From Sedimentisphaerales bacterium (lineage in GTDB: Bacteria > Planctomycetota > Phycisphaerae > Sedimentisphaerales > SM23-30), in the NCBI GenBank assembly GCA_028281535.1, contig JANQJS010000046.1:1-64000 (forward strand): a DNA stretch of 64,000 nt, in the 5' to 3' direction. Below, one piece after another: positions 1 through 8,827 of the stretch. Position 1 is the stretch's first letter; every line of letters starts with the position of its first letter. The notes beneath the pieces are model-generated. The model saw only the letters and a program-made list of their open reading frames with translations. It searched no databases and was not told the DNA's origin. The translations under genes and the position numbers were made by a program.

Positions 1-985
<985 letters not shown>

Positions 986-1199
986 TTATCGTTTGCAACT
1001 TATCAAAGATAAGCTGTTGCATTCGATTACGTTAGCTCTACACTCACGTCTGTTAACGAGAATGCAGAAACCCGATCCGGAGATCGAGCAAATTTCACAC
1101 CATTGGCTAGTCGAAGAAGCCAATGTTTGTTATCTTGTTCCGGTCTATTAACAGTTCAACCGGGCAAGCCACATTCTCGTTGCGTCACAACTGTTCACT

Positions 1200-1238
1200 T
1201 GTAAAAGAGCGATAACTATTTCTTGCGAAATAAGTTAT
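1200..1238 (-). promoter_or_regulatory. boxB-boxA-like rRNA antitermination element
   Basis: Read on the minus strand, a stem-loop (ATAACTTATTT / AAATAGTTAT with one bulge, loop CGCAAG, 1212-1238) is followed immediately by CGCTCTTTTACA (1200-1211). The latter matches the bacterial rRNA boxA consensus TGCTCTTTAACA at 10 of 12 positions. A hairpin followed by boxA is the E. coli rrn leader arrangement that recruits NusB-S10 and makes transcription resistant to Rho. The motif and order are seen; the function is inferred from other bacteria. Confidence 0.7.
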
Positions 1239-1275
1239 GTTGATTTTTTGCCTCAGAAAACTGTGGCGAAAAAAT

Positions 1276-1309
1276 AATGTCAGGTCGCTTTCATTGCCAA
1301 CCTGACATT
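1276..1309 (-). terminator. Terminator-like hairpin at the start of the rRNA transcript
   Basis: Perfect 10-bp inverted repeat AATGTCAGGT (1276-1285) / ACCTGACATT (1300-1309), followed on the minus strand by ATTTTTTCGCC. It has the form of an intrinsic terminator but begins about 7 nt downstream of the predicted rRNA -10 box. It could instead block read-through into rrs from upstream promoters, or be a 5' stabilising or processing hairpin. Confidence 0.55.
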
Positions 1310-1315
1310 CGAGGA

Positions 1316-1343
1316 ATTCTATCAAACTATGGATTTCTGTCAA
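1316..1343 (-). promoter_or_regulatory. rRNA promoter, sigma70 type
   Basis: On the minus strand TTGACA (1338-1343), a 16-bp spacer and TAGAAT (1316-1321) point toward 16S. The perfect -35 and near-perfect -10, about 330 nt upstream of 16S, fit a strong rrn promoter. Transcription would start near 1308. Confidence 0.7.
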
Positions 1344-1425
1344 CACAGAAAATCAAAAAAAAATCGAAAACCTTGAAAAACCTCATTTTAACACTGAAAA
1401 CGCCGATTAAAGTGAGAAAATAGGC

Positions 1426-1465
1426 AAAAAAAAGAAACGCAGTCATGTAAACCATGTTGCGTTTC
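1426..1465 (-). terminator. Intrinsic terminator of the DUF2339 gene
   Basis: Inverted repeat GAAACGCA (1434-1441) / TGCGTTTC (1458-1465) with an inner CATG/CATG pair, followed on the minus strand by eight T (1426-1433). It lies about 65 nt after the stop codon of the membrane protein gene and separates it from the rRNA promoter. Confidence 0.85.
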
Positions 1466-1528
1466 CCTAAATATATACTCCTTATCTAATCAATATCGTA
1501 ACAAAATAGGCTTGTCATGTCAAATCCA

Positions 1529-3928
1529 TTAGACCACCGTGGTATTTTGCATATGCGAGCTGAATAATCCTTTTTTGCGAGCGTGCTGATACATAAAAGA
1601 CATGGTTATCAATAGAATACCAAGTACCATAAAACCGCCGATTCGATAAATATTCTCTAGATGACTTAAATCAAACATGAATACTTTAAAAAGCACCAGG
1701 CCAAAGAGCATTAATGCAAGATATCGAAGCAGAGGTACTTTTTTAAGAAGGCCGATTGCCATGAGTGTACTGGCATAAATTGCCCATAGAATAGAAACAG
1801 ACATTTGTCCCATCCATGCATTTCGTGTATTTTGGCCGGTTTGAAATTTCCAGAACAAATACGACTCTTGCGTTAAAATAACCCATAAGAAGACGATGCC
1901 TAATAGCAAAAAGAAACACGGGGTTTGTTGTTGGTATTCGTTAAAAAACTGGTTGCCAGATGTTTTCCAGGCTGCATAAAAAATGACTGAAACAAGACTC
2001 ATCACCAAAGCAAAATTATTATTTATAATAAACGTAAATACTTCTCGCTGCATGTAGTCAAAATATCCATGGCAGATTACAAGTGAACTTATCAATGCCA
2101 GTACACCTGCTAATTGAGGACATATTTTGTTTTTAGGGCATAATGGACGTGTGACCAAACCTGCTATAAAAATAGAAATCACCGGTATAAACATTTTGAG
2201 GAATAGTCCGTTTTCTTCTATTGTATTTAAACCATCCAGGTTCAGTTTAATATGTGAATGCCATTCAAGAAGGATACCTGTTTCGAGAAGTCCTAGAGAA
2301 ATAATATAACATGCTGGCATAAGAAAATTATATGTAAGAGATTCTTTCTGTTCATTTTTTCGCATCAATAAATGAAATAGAAATAATCCGATGGCGGAAA
2401 AAATCCATGATATAAATTCACTGTTAATATACAGTTTAAATGTATTCTGATGTAGCGGAATATGACTGAATATATTTATACAAGACAAACTCATGACGAT
2501 CCATGCGACAACCCTTGTATTCACACTTTTGTATTTATAGCTAATGGTCAATAATATGACTGCTTGAACGGCCCATGCCATAGATACAGCGTAAACTTCA
2601 AAATAAAGCGGGATTGCAAGTGTCATAAAAAAGAGTCCAATTAGCCAGAGAGTGCGTATTAACTTTACATCTTGTGAGCAACGTTTGTGAACGAGTAATG
2701 CCATGAAGATATGCATCAAGCATAGCATGACGCAGCTAGTACTTAATAAATTTCGTGAGTGTTCGTGCAAAATCAAAAATAGCATCAACAATGTCATTGA
2801 TGCATTTGAAACTAGCATAAGCACTTCTTCGCGGCGTGTGATGATTTTTTTTGAAAGGCCGTAGGTGAGTGGGAGTACCATGAAAATTGTGAAAAAAACT
2901 GTTAGCCACCCCAATGCTGTTGGGGTCAAGGTTGAAACATTGTTCAAGATTAATTCTGGACGATAAAATTTATCGTACCATATTCCGTAGTGAATAAAGC
3001 TTCCAAAAAGCGTGAGGGCGTTCACCGTACGCCATCGGCGTGACGATGCGCAAAAGATGGCACCGACGCTGAGGATGGTTAGGTAGCCAAAGAGTGCATG
3101 GGGCTGGTCGATATTTCGGGCAAGGATGAGCGGGCTTAAAAACCCTCCGAAAAGCGCAAGGAATGCAATGAGAATTTCATCCAGCTTTAAAGCATATATC
3201 ATAGCACTGATCGTAACCAGTATGGATAAGCCAAATGCTGTTTTTATGTCAATGAGGTGGTAGAAGCCGTATGCAGAGAATGTCGCGGTATACAGTAGTG
3301 CAAAACCTAATGCGGTTAACCCTCGTGCCGCGATACCATAATCTCGGCGGCGTGTCCATTCGCCTGTGAATAGGCAACCAAAAGCTGAAGCTGATACAAT
3401 GATGATGCGGACAGTTGGGCTGATCAGTGAGTTCTCGTAAACATATTTTAAGAAGAAACCAACGCCAAATAAAAGTGTTACGATTCCCAAAACGATTAGC
3501 CAGCGAGAGCCGATTTGTTGTTCAAGGGATTCGTTTGCTTCAGTCTGTTTATTTACTTTGAAAATTGTAGGTGTTTGTGATGGGGTTTTAGTAGGTTTTA
3601 CAGTTGATGCATGTGGTATTTTTTTGGGGTGGGTCTGAGGTTGCGAAGAGGGTGTTGGTGTCGTTGGGTTTTCTGTCTTAAAATTCAGTAAATGCTTGGT
3701 TGGGTCTTTGGGTGTCTTGGGGAGAGATTGATATTCTTTCATCATTTGCTTTGTTGATATGGAATCTACTTTTGTTGACGATTTTTCTTCATCAATAGGG
3801 CGATTGAGTAATTTAATTATGTGGGTTAAAGTTGAACCTAGATCTTTCAGTTTTTTATCTAGAGTGGCCACTTTAAACATTAATGAAATACAGATGGCTA
3901 ATGTGATTAGTACAATAAACGTTTCCAC
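1529..3928 (-). CDS. DUF2339 family polytopic membrane protein
   Basis: Large membrane protein of about 799 residues. After an N-terminal hydrophobic helix comes a short polar segment, then a Pro/Thr/Lys-rich low-complexity linker (about residues 70-135). The rest, from the sequence GSRWLIVLGIVTLLFGVGFF onward, is almost entirely consecutive hydrophobic helices (roughly 20-25), the layout of the DUF2339 family. Its function is unknown. I place the start at GTG 3928 because AGGAG (3935-3939 on the complement) sits 6 nt upstream. A longer frame from TTG at 3946 would put this ribosome site inside the coding region. The gene has its own terminator and no obvious operon partner. Confidence 0.85.
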   Translation of the reverse strand: METFIVLITLAICISLMFKVATLDKKLKDLGSTLTHIIKLLNRPIDEEKSSTKVDSISTKQMMKEYQSLPKTPKDPTKHLLNFKTENPTTPTPSSQPQTHPKKIPHASTVKPTKTPSQTPTIFKVNKQTEANESLEQQIGSRWLIVLGIVTLLFGVGFFLKYVYENSLISPTVRIIIVSASAFGCLFTGEWTRRRDYGIAARGLTALGFALLYTATFSAYGFYHLIDIKTAFGLSILVTISAMIYALKLDEILIAFLALFGGFLSPLILARNIDQPHALFGYLTILSVGAIFCASSRRWRTVNALTLFGSFIHYGIWYDKFYRPELILNNVSTLTPTALGWLTVFFTIFMVLPLTYGLSKKIITRREEVLMLVSNASMTLLMLFLILHEHSRNLLSTSCVMLCLMHIFMALLVHKRCSQDVKLIRTLWLIGLFFMTLAIPLYFEVYAVSMAWAVQAVILLTISYKYKSVNTRVVAWIVMSLSCINIFSHIPLHQNTFKLYINSEFISWIFSAIGLFLFHLLMRKNEQKESLTYNFLMPACYIISLGLLETGILLEWHSHIKLNLDGLNTIEENGLFLKMFIPVISIFIAGLVTRPLCPKNKICPQLAGVLALISSLVICHGYFDYMQREVFTFIINNNFALVMSLVSVIFYAAWKTSGNQFFNEYQQQTPCFFLLLGIVFLWVILTQESYLFWKFQTGQNTRNAWMGQMSVSILWAIYASTLMAIGLLKKVPLLRYLALMLFGLVLFKVFMFDLSHLENIYRIGGFMVLGILLITMSFMYQHARKKGLFSSHMQNTTVV

Positions 3929-4364
3929 TATTATCTCCTGACTCAAATCTTCTCATTGTTTGAAGTAAAACTCTTGTCGTCTGTAATATAATTTGCAAAT
4001 GGTGTGCCAGGAATTACGGTGGATTGTAACCTATTATATATCTTAAAGATAAATCATGCTAGCCTAGTCTCTGGCTTAGGTGTGTGCACGAAATGCTAGG
4101 TGGGTATACAATAAATGTTTGTGTTGGTGATGTGTTATCCTCCTCGCAAAGGAGGGGGGCTATGCATCGAATTTCGTGAATATCAGGATAACCGTTTGTG
4201 CGAGAATAGCAATTAAGGTGGGTGTCTAGATGATGGTAATATTGCATAAACGATTGCCACAACATCATAAGGTGTTATTTCCATCGCAATTATCGACCTG
4301 AGGAGATTACTCAATTGGCTAGTCTAAAATGGTCAAACAATACTGAATTTCAGATTAAATAGCA
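3929..4364. other. Intergenic stretch without a recognisable gene
   Basis: About 435 bp between two divergent genes. The only structure I see is a small stem CCTCCT / AGGAGG at 4139-4155 and short palindromes such as ATCTTTAAGAT near 4045. A 69-codon minus-strand frame here has no ribosome site and no protein-like composition. I recognise no known RNA family. Confidence 0.5.
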
Positions 4365-4393
4365 TTGACAGGTTCTTTACGGACGTGTAGCAT
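4365..4393 (+). promoter_or_regulatory. Sigma70 promoter of the lipoprotein gene
   Basis: TTGACA (4365-4370), a 17-bp spacer and TAGCAT (4388-4393), about 105 bp upstream of the start codon at 4498. The -35 is perfect; the -10 matches 4 of 6. Confidence 0.55.
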
Positions 4394-4497
4394 AAAATGA
4401 CTTATCAATTTATGGGATCAGGTCGGCACTATTATCGTTTAAAGAATAACGACACCGGTATTTATTTAACGTTTAATATGTTGTGGAGGACTCAGTT

Positions 4498-5772
4498 ATG
4501 TCGCAATTCAATGGGAAAAAATCAGAAGTGAATTACATGGCAGGCGAAAAGAATCATTTGGCTTGTTCAGCAGAAGAGGCTGTTCAAGGTCGGAGGGGGC
4601 TTATAAATTTAGCCTCTAGGATTGGTGTCATATTAATCATTAGTGTTTTATTTCTCTGTTTTGGAGGTTGTACAAGTTATCGAAATGAACCTTTTGATCC
4701 CTATACGAAGCCTATTCACAATTGGCGTGAGTTGCTGATCAAGGAATTTAGTGAAATTGTCTATGTGGATAAAAATGGAAATGTAAAGACTACTGTTCCA
4801 GAAAAACCAGATAATGACTTTACACAAACATTTAAGTTTAGAATTCGTTATGATCAAAGGCATAAGGAATATATAGACTGTAAAGATTCAAAGAGTAAAG
4901 ATCCAAATTGTATTGATCGAAAATTAGAAGTTTTGAAATTTGAACGCGATAAAGTTCTTGGAAAATTGATTCGTATAGGAAAAATGATACATGAAGAAAA
5001 CGATCATTTGTTGCATGTAGGAAGAGCTACTTCCGATATCCTTTTTGATGCTGGGCAATTGTTAACAACAGCATGGGCTACGGTTGCACCTGTAGAACAA
5101 ACAAAAAGTATCCTTTCAGCGATTGCCACCGGAACAAAAGGATTACAGGCTTCTTTCAATTCGAGATTGTTTTTAGAGCAAACAACATCAGCTCTTCTTT
5201 CTTCTATGAAAGAAGATCGAGCAGAAAAATTAAGACCACTGGTACTTGGTATGAGTCAGGATGTTAATGCTTATAGTTTAGACATAGGCTTGGCAGATGC
5301 TGTTGCTTTCATGCTTGCTGGTAGTTTACCTGATGCATTGAGTCAGTTGTCCGAAGCCGCACAAGGGAGTAAAAAGGCGGCAGAAGATGCACTTAATGAA
5401 TTAGAGGCAAAAATTGCAGCTACAAAAATAACAGCGGCTGATTTAGTTAAAAAAGAGCAAATTATGGAAAAACTTGAGGGGGAATTGGAAGTCTTGAAAA
5501 AGGATTTCAAGCAGGCAGAAATAAATTATGAAGAGAAAATAGTCGAGCAAGGTATTGAGGAAAATAAATTAAAAAATATTGCTGATGGCGATCCAAAAAA
5601 AGATGAAATTATAAATAAAATTAATAAGATTGATAATGAAGTAGAGGGCCTCTTAAAAGAAAAAGAAGATAAAAGAACTGAATTGACAAATAAACAAAAT
5701 GAATTAGCGATAAGTAAAAAAGAATTAAAGGAATTAAAGGGAAAAGTAATAAAACAATCCGCAAATAAATAA
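4498..5772 (+). CDS. Probable lipoprotein with C-terminal coiled coil
   Basis: A 424-residue protein I cannot assign to a family. A polar N-region of about 40 residues precedes a hydrophobic helix ending in LFLCFGGC (Cys58), which reads as a lipobox or a single membrane anchor. A helical middle domain follows. From about residue 275 to the end the sequence is Lys/Glu-rich with heptad-like spacing, consistent with a long coiled coil. The start is ATG 4498, 7 nt after GGAGGA (4485-4490); a GTG at 4483 would overlap that ribosome site. It is transcribed alone, with a promoter at 4365 and a terminator at 6006. A structural or envelope role is inference only. Confidence 0.75.
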   Translation: MSQFNGKKSEVNYMAGEKNHLACSAEEAVQGRRGLINLASRIGVILIISVLFLCFGGCTSYRNEPFDPYTKPIHNWRELLIKEFSEIVYVDKNGNVKTTVPEKPDNDFTQTFKFRIRYDQRHKEYIDCKDSKSKDPNCIDRKLEVLKFERDKVLGKLIRIGKMIHEENDHLLHVGRATSDILFDAGQLLTTAWATVAPVEQTKSILSAIATGTKGLQASFNSRLFLEQTTSALLSSMKEDRAEKLRPLVLGMSQDVNAYSLDIGLADAVAFMLAGSLPDALSQLSEAAQGSKKAAEDALNELEAKIAATKITAADLVKKEQIMEKLEGELEVLKKDFKQAEINYEEKIVEQGIEENKLKNIADGDPKKDEIINKINKIDNEVEGLLKEKEDKRTELTNKQNELAISKKELKELKGKVIKQSANK

Positions 5773-6106
5773 TATTAAAACAATTCGTCAAGCTAATCAA
5801 TTTAGTTGATACTTTCTGTTATGGACGATTATAGTAAAATTTGTTAAATCGCCGGGTTGGTAGATTATTCCAATATAGCTAAGAGAGTTATTTGTTCAAT
5901 GTAGAATAGAAATTAAGGGATTTAGGGTCTAATTGTCGAATATAGTGATTTATTTTCCGGCAATGGTTAAAGTGAATTTTAAACCTTGAATACTTGGGAT
6001 TTATCAGGTGAAGATTGCTCTTAGAGCAACTTCACCTTTTTTTTTTGCTTGGAGACATTCTGACTTTTGAATTGTTTTTGATGTTAAAGGGAGTAGAATT
6101 CAATTC
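5773..6106 (+). other. Intergenic stretch holding one terminator
   Basis: 334 bp with no credible open frame. The only clear element is the strong intrinsic terminator at 6006-6046, listed separately. Confidence 0.6.
6006..6046 (+). terminator. Strong intrinsic terminator
   Basis: AGGTGAAG-A-TTGCTC, loop TTA, GAGCAA-C-TTCACCT, then ten T. It is the longest stem with a U-tract in the window. It lies 230 bp after the lipoprotein stop, so the transcript would carry a long 3' untranslated tail. Confidence 0.9.
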
Positions 6107-6691
6107 ATGGAGAACACTAATTGGAAGCATATTGAAGATCGTCGTATAGAGATACCTCGGCTGTTTTTTCCATTTTTGGAATCAAGGCCTTTTGAGACAT
6201 GTTTGGTATGCGAATGTGATCTTTTGGATAATGATGTTTTATACATGATAGAGAAGGCGTATAAAGGTACTGAGGTTATTTTTGAATATGCCATGTGTCT
6301 TTCCTGTTGTGAACAACAGCGTAAAGAACTTTCGATGGAGTCATTTGAAGCGATTGTTTGTTATTTTAAAGATAAACCTCTATGGTTGTTGCGGGCAATC
6401 ACCGCAAGGACATGGGCTTCAAATAACCTTGATTCATGGTTGAATAAATGTGCTGTGACGGGAATAGAGCGTGCTATGGTAGAGAATTATCAACTTTATG
6501 GACTTTGCCAAGGTCGTCAACTGATTGTGAATATGTATCCGTTTCTGATTTCAGAATCTGTCATGATGGAATTAGGTGAAGTGTTAAGTAAAAAAACCAA
6601 AGATCATTTAGATGATTTTGTCGATGAATATTTAGGAATGCCGCCAGAATTTCGAGATTTACCCAATGATTGCCCAATGGTTTTATTTTAG
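6107..6691 (+). CDS. Unknown protein with CxxC pairs, possible zinc knuckle
   Basis: 194 residues, not recognised. The N-terminal part holds two cysteine pairs, TCLVCECD and MCLSCCEQ, about 30 residues apart and separated by an YMIEKAYKG helix. This is the spacing of a small zinc-binding treble-clef or ribbon module. The rest is predicted helical with further single cysteines. There is no signal peptide or membrane helix, so it is probably cytoplasmic. The ribosome site AAAGGGAG is about 12 nt before the ATG, longer than usual. The next gene follows after 57 bp on the same strand and may be cotranscribed. Confidence 0.65.
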   Translation: MENTNWKHIEDRRIEIPRLFFPFLESRPFETCLVCECDLLDNDVLYMIEKAYKGTEVIFEYAMCLSCCEQQRKELSMESFEAIVCYFKDKPLWLLRAITARTWASNNLDSWLNKCAVTGIERAMVENYQLYGLCQGRQLIVNMYPFLISESVMMELGEVLSKKTKDHLDDFVDEYLGMPPEFRDLPNDCPMVLF

Positions 6692-6748
6692 ATAAATGAG
6701 ATGTATTATTCGCAGGCGACGATCTCTTAGTATTTAGGGAGTTTTACA

Positions 6749-7564
6749 TTGAATTGGTTAGCAAAAAAAGAAAATGTTGTTTTGACTCTATTGTTGTCAT
6801 TCGCTTTGGGGGTCATATTTTTGTTATTATCTCGATTGTATTTTTCTGTTGATGGAGAGCCATGGAAGACTCTGTTTGGGTTATTAGGTGCCTATTTAAC
6901 CATCTCCGTGATTGTTAATATTTTGCATCGCAATTTTTTAAAACCTTCTGAAGATCAATCCCGTTTAGAGGAATTAGAAGAGTTGTTGGATCAGCGAATC
7001 GATCATATGTTGGGTCAAAGCAGTTTGCATGGATTTGCAGGCTTTGTTGCTGAAATGGATTTCAAGGGGTTGTTTAAAAAGTTAGATGCCAATGATACCC
7101 TGTGGTGGTTAGATACGTACTGTCCTGGCTATCAACTCTGGCAGGATGAATTGGAAACTGCCATCAAGCGAGGAGCAAATATTAACATGCTTGTTTTGGA
7201 TCCTTCCTCCAGGTATGCCGTGGATCGTGCCAATGAATTAGGCGACAGTTATAAACCTCAACGGTTCAAGGATGAGTTAAGAGCTTTTATCGAGGCCTTG
7301 GAAATCATTCAGGATAATAATCAAAATGCCCCAGGGGCTCTTGAAATTGTAAAATATAATGAACGTTTAGGTTTACCCATTTACATCATTGAGCGTCATG
7401 GAAAGCTTCACGAAGCCTATAACAGCTTTTATTTGACCAGGCCAACAGGTGTTGGGTTTCCTCATTTGAAATGGCATCCTTCGGCTTCTGGTTTGATTCG
7501 AGATTTTAAAGCATATGTCCAATTAAAATGGGATAATAATTCAACGTCAAAACGTGATAATTAA
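6749..7564 (+). CDS. Two-helix membrane protein with PLD-like cytoplasmic domain
   Basis: 271 residues starting at TTG 6749, supported by AGGGAG at 6736-6741 with 7-nt spacing. Two transmembrane helices (about residues 10-30 and 40-60) precede a soluble domain. The stretch DTLWWLDTYCPGYQLW and then GANINMLVLDPSSRYA resembles the core strands of phospholipase-D-like folds, in which a positional ligand is often followed by a conserved LDP. No complete HKD catalytic motif is visible, so any resemblance would be to a degenerate, probably non-catalytic member. The family assignment is tentative. It may share a transcript with the CxxC protein upstream. Confidence 0.6.
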   Translation: MNWLAKKENVVLTLLLSFALGVIFLLLSRLYFSVDGEPWKTLFGLLGAYLTISVIVNILHRNFLKPSEDQSRLEELEELLDQRIDHMLGQSSLHGFAGFVAEMDFKGLFKKLDANDTLWWLDTYCPGYQLWQDELETAIKRGANINMLVLDPSSRYAVDRANELGDSYKPQRFKDELRAFIEALEIIQDNNQNAPGALEIVKYNERLGLPIYIIERHGKLHEAYNSFYLTRPTGVGFPHLKWHPSASGLIRDFKAYVQLKWDNNSTSKRDN

Positions 7565-7752
7565 TTCCGATAAAATCTTACTTTTTGGAATTTTAATTCA
7601 TGATTTGGAATGAGTGATAATAATTTTTAATCTTATATTTTTAAGTGCAGTGTTATGCTGTAGGCGTCGATAAACTAGAATAATAGTAAAATTATATTTT
7701 ACTATGTGGGTTTATCAGACGTTTATAATACAATTCTTTAAGGATGATTCAA

Positions 7753-8184
7753 ATGGGGTTAATAAGATTAATTTATGCTAGTCGTGCTTCTGAATCTTTT
7801 CAAGCTAAAGATATTTCTAGTATTCTTGAAGTGGCGCAAGAGACCAACCGTGATTTAGATATTACCGGGATTTTATATTTTGGTAATGGTTATTTTATCC
7901 AATGCCTGGAAGGGCAGCCCGAGGCGGTTGAAGCGCTTTATGAACGTATATCAACTGATTTGAGGCACGAGAATGTTGTTGTGCTTGATAAGATTGAAAT
8001 ACAAGAGCGTTCTTTTGAAGAGTGGCGCATGGGGTTTGTGAGTCAGACGGATGTGAATGAAGCGCTTTTTGAAAAGTATATGCAGGAAAACATCTTTGAC
8101 CCATTTAGCTTGTTTAACAATAAAGCCAATGAATTTTTGCTTGAATTAAAATCTGTGGTTAACAGCAATTATTATGTGGGTTAG
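7753..8184 (+). CDS. Short BLUF-domain blue-light photoreceptor (1 of 2)
   Basis: 143-residue single-domain BLUF protein that would bind flavin and signal blue light through partner proteins. With the start at ATG 7753 the key residues fall at Tyr8 (LIYASRA), Asn32, Gln50 (FIQCLEG), Trp91 and Met93 (EWRMG). As I recall, this is the numbering of the cyanobacterial BLUF protein PixD (Slr1694). That supports this start over the in-frame ATG at 7744, which would overlap the ribosome site AAGGA. After the BLUF core is a short helical cap, also PixD-like. There is no attached EAL or cyclase output domain. The next gene, 31 bp on, is a second BLUF protein. Confidence 0.93.
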   Translation: MGLIRLIYASRASESFQAKDISSILEVAQETNRDLDITGILYFGNGYFIQCLEGQPEAVEALYERISTDLRHENVVVLDKIEIQERSFEEWRMGFVSQTDVNEALFEKYMQENIFDPFSLFNNKANEFLLELKSVVNSNYYVG

Positions 8185-8215
8185 CCAGGAATGCTAAGAT
8201 AAGAAAGATTAAGTC

Positions 8216-8650
8216 ATGAATGTTCGTTTAATTTATTGCAGCCGTGCCACTGATAAATTTCGCGCTTCAGATATCTATGAACTATTAGAAAAAGCAGTTC
8301 GTCGTAATGAAGAGTTGGGTATTACGGGGATATTATTTTATGGTAATCAGAATTTTCTACAATGTTTAGAAGGGCCGCGTGATAAAGTGAATCTACTTTA
8401 TCGTGTTATTCTTTCTGACCGTCGCCATGAAAAAATAACGCTTTTGGAATATGAAGAAATAGCCGAACGTTGCTTTGCTGATTGGTCCATGGGCTATGTG
8501 TGTGCAAATGATATTAATAAAGAACTTATGGAATTATATAAAACCAAAGGGTTATTCGATCCATTTAGTTTAAAGTCTGGTTATTCTCTAGGTTTACTTT
8601 TAGAGCTTCAGCAACAGTTGATCCAGAGGCATGCCGCTTTGGCAAAATAA
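8216..8650 (+). CDS. Short BLUF-domain blue-light photoreceptor (2 of 2)
   Basis: 144-residue BLUF protein, paralogue of the gene just upstream. The flavin-site residues are all present: Tyr7 (LIYCSRA), Asn31, Gln49 (FLQCLEG), Trp90 and Met92 (DWSMG). The C-terminal cap shares the motif FDPFSL with its neighbour but otherwise differs. The two genes are 31 bp apart and probably form one transcript, so the products could make hetero-oligomers or respond to different light levels. There is no output domain, so signalling must go through protein contacts. The partner is not evident here. Confidence 0.93.
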   Translation: MNVRLIYCSRATDKFRASDIYELLEKAVRRNEELGITGILFYGNQNFLQCLEGPRDKVNLLYRVILSDRRHEKITLLEYEEIAERCFADWSMGYVCANDINKELMELYKTKGLFDPFSLKSGYSLGLLLELQQQLIQRHAALAK

Positions 8651-8827
8651 TACTAGATGTCTTTTGGATTAATCGCATCAGTCAATTAGGTATTTTTGCC
8701 TATTGCATCCATTTCTATAATTTTGCAATTTGTCTCATCACCGCTTTTTGATAGACTTCATCTTTTCCTCGAAGTATCATTGTAATATTCTTTTAATAAT
8801 CAAAGAACTTTTGCCAGGGAGCTTGTC

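Larger units (their letters stand above)
986..1315 (-). other. rRNA operon leader region
   Basis: Untranslated leader between the predicted rRNA promoter and 16S, containing no gene. Three structured elements are listed separately: a terminator-like hairpin at 1276-1309, a boxB/boxA-like element at 1200-1238, and a short stem at 1101-1108 / 1118-1125 (CATTGGCT / AGCCAATG) that could take part in precursor processing. Confidence 0.75.

Noticed and set aside
4139-4155. Small stem CCTCCT/AGGAGG as a possible regulatory RNA or anti-Shine-Dalgarno decoy
   Set aside because: Only 6 bp, with no conserved context or neighbouring start codon that it could control.
4059-4268. A 69-codon minus-strand frame in the gap after the DUF2339 gene
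   Set aside because: No ribosome site, no recognisable composition, and it lies in a region of short random frames.
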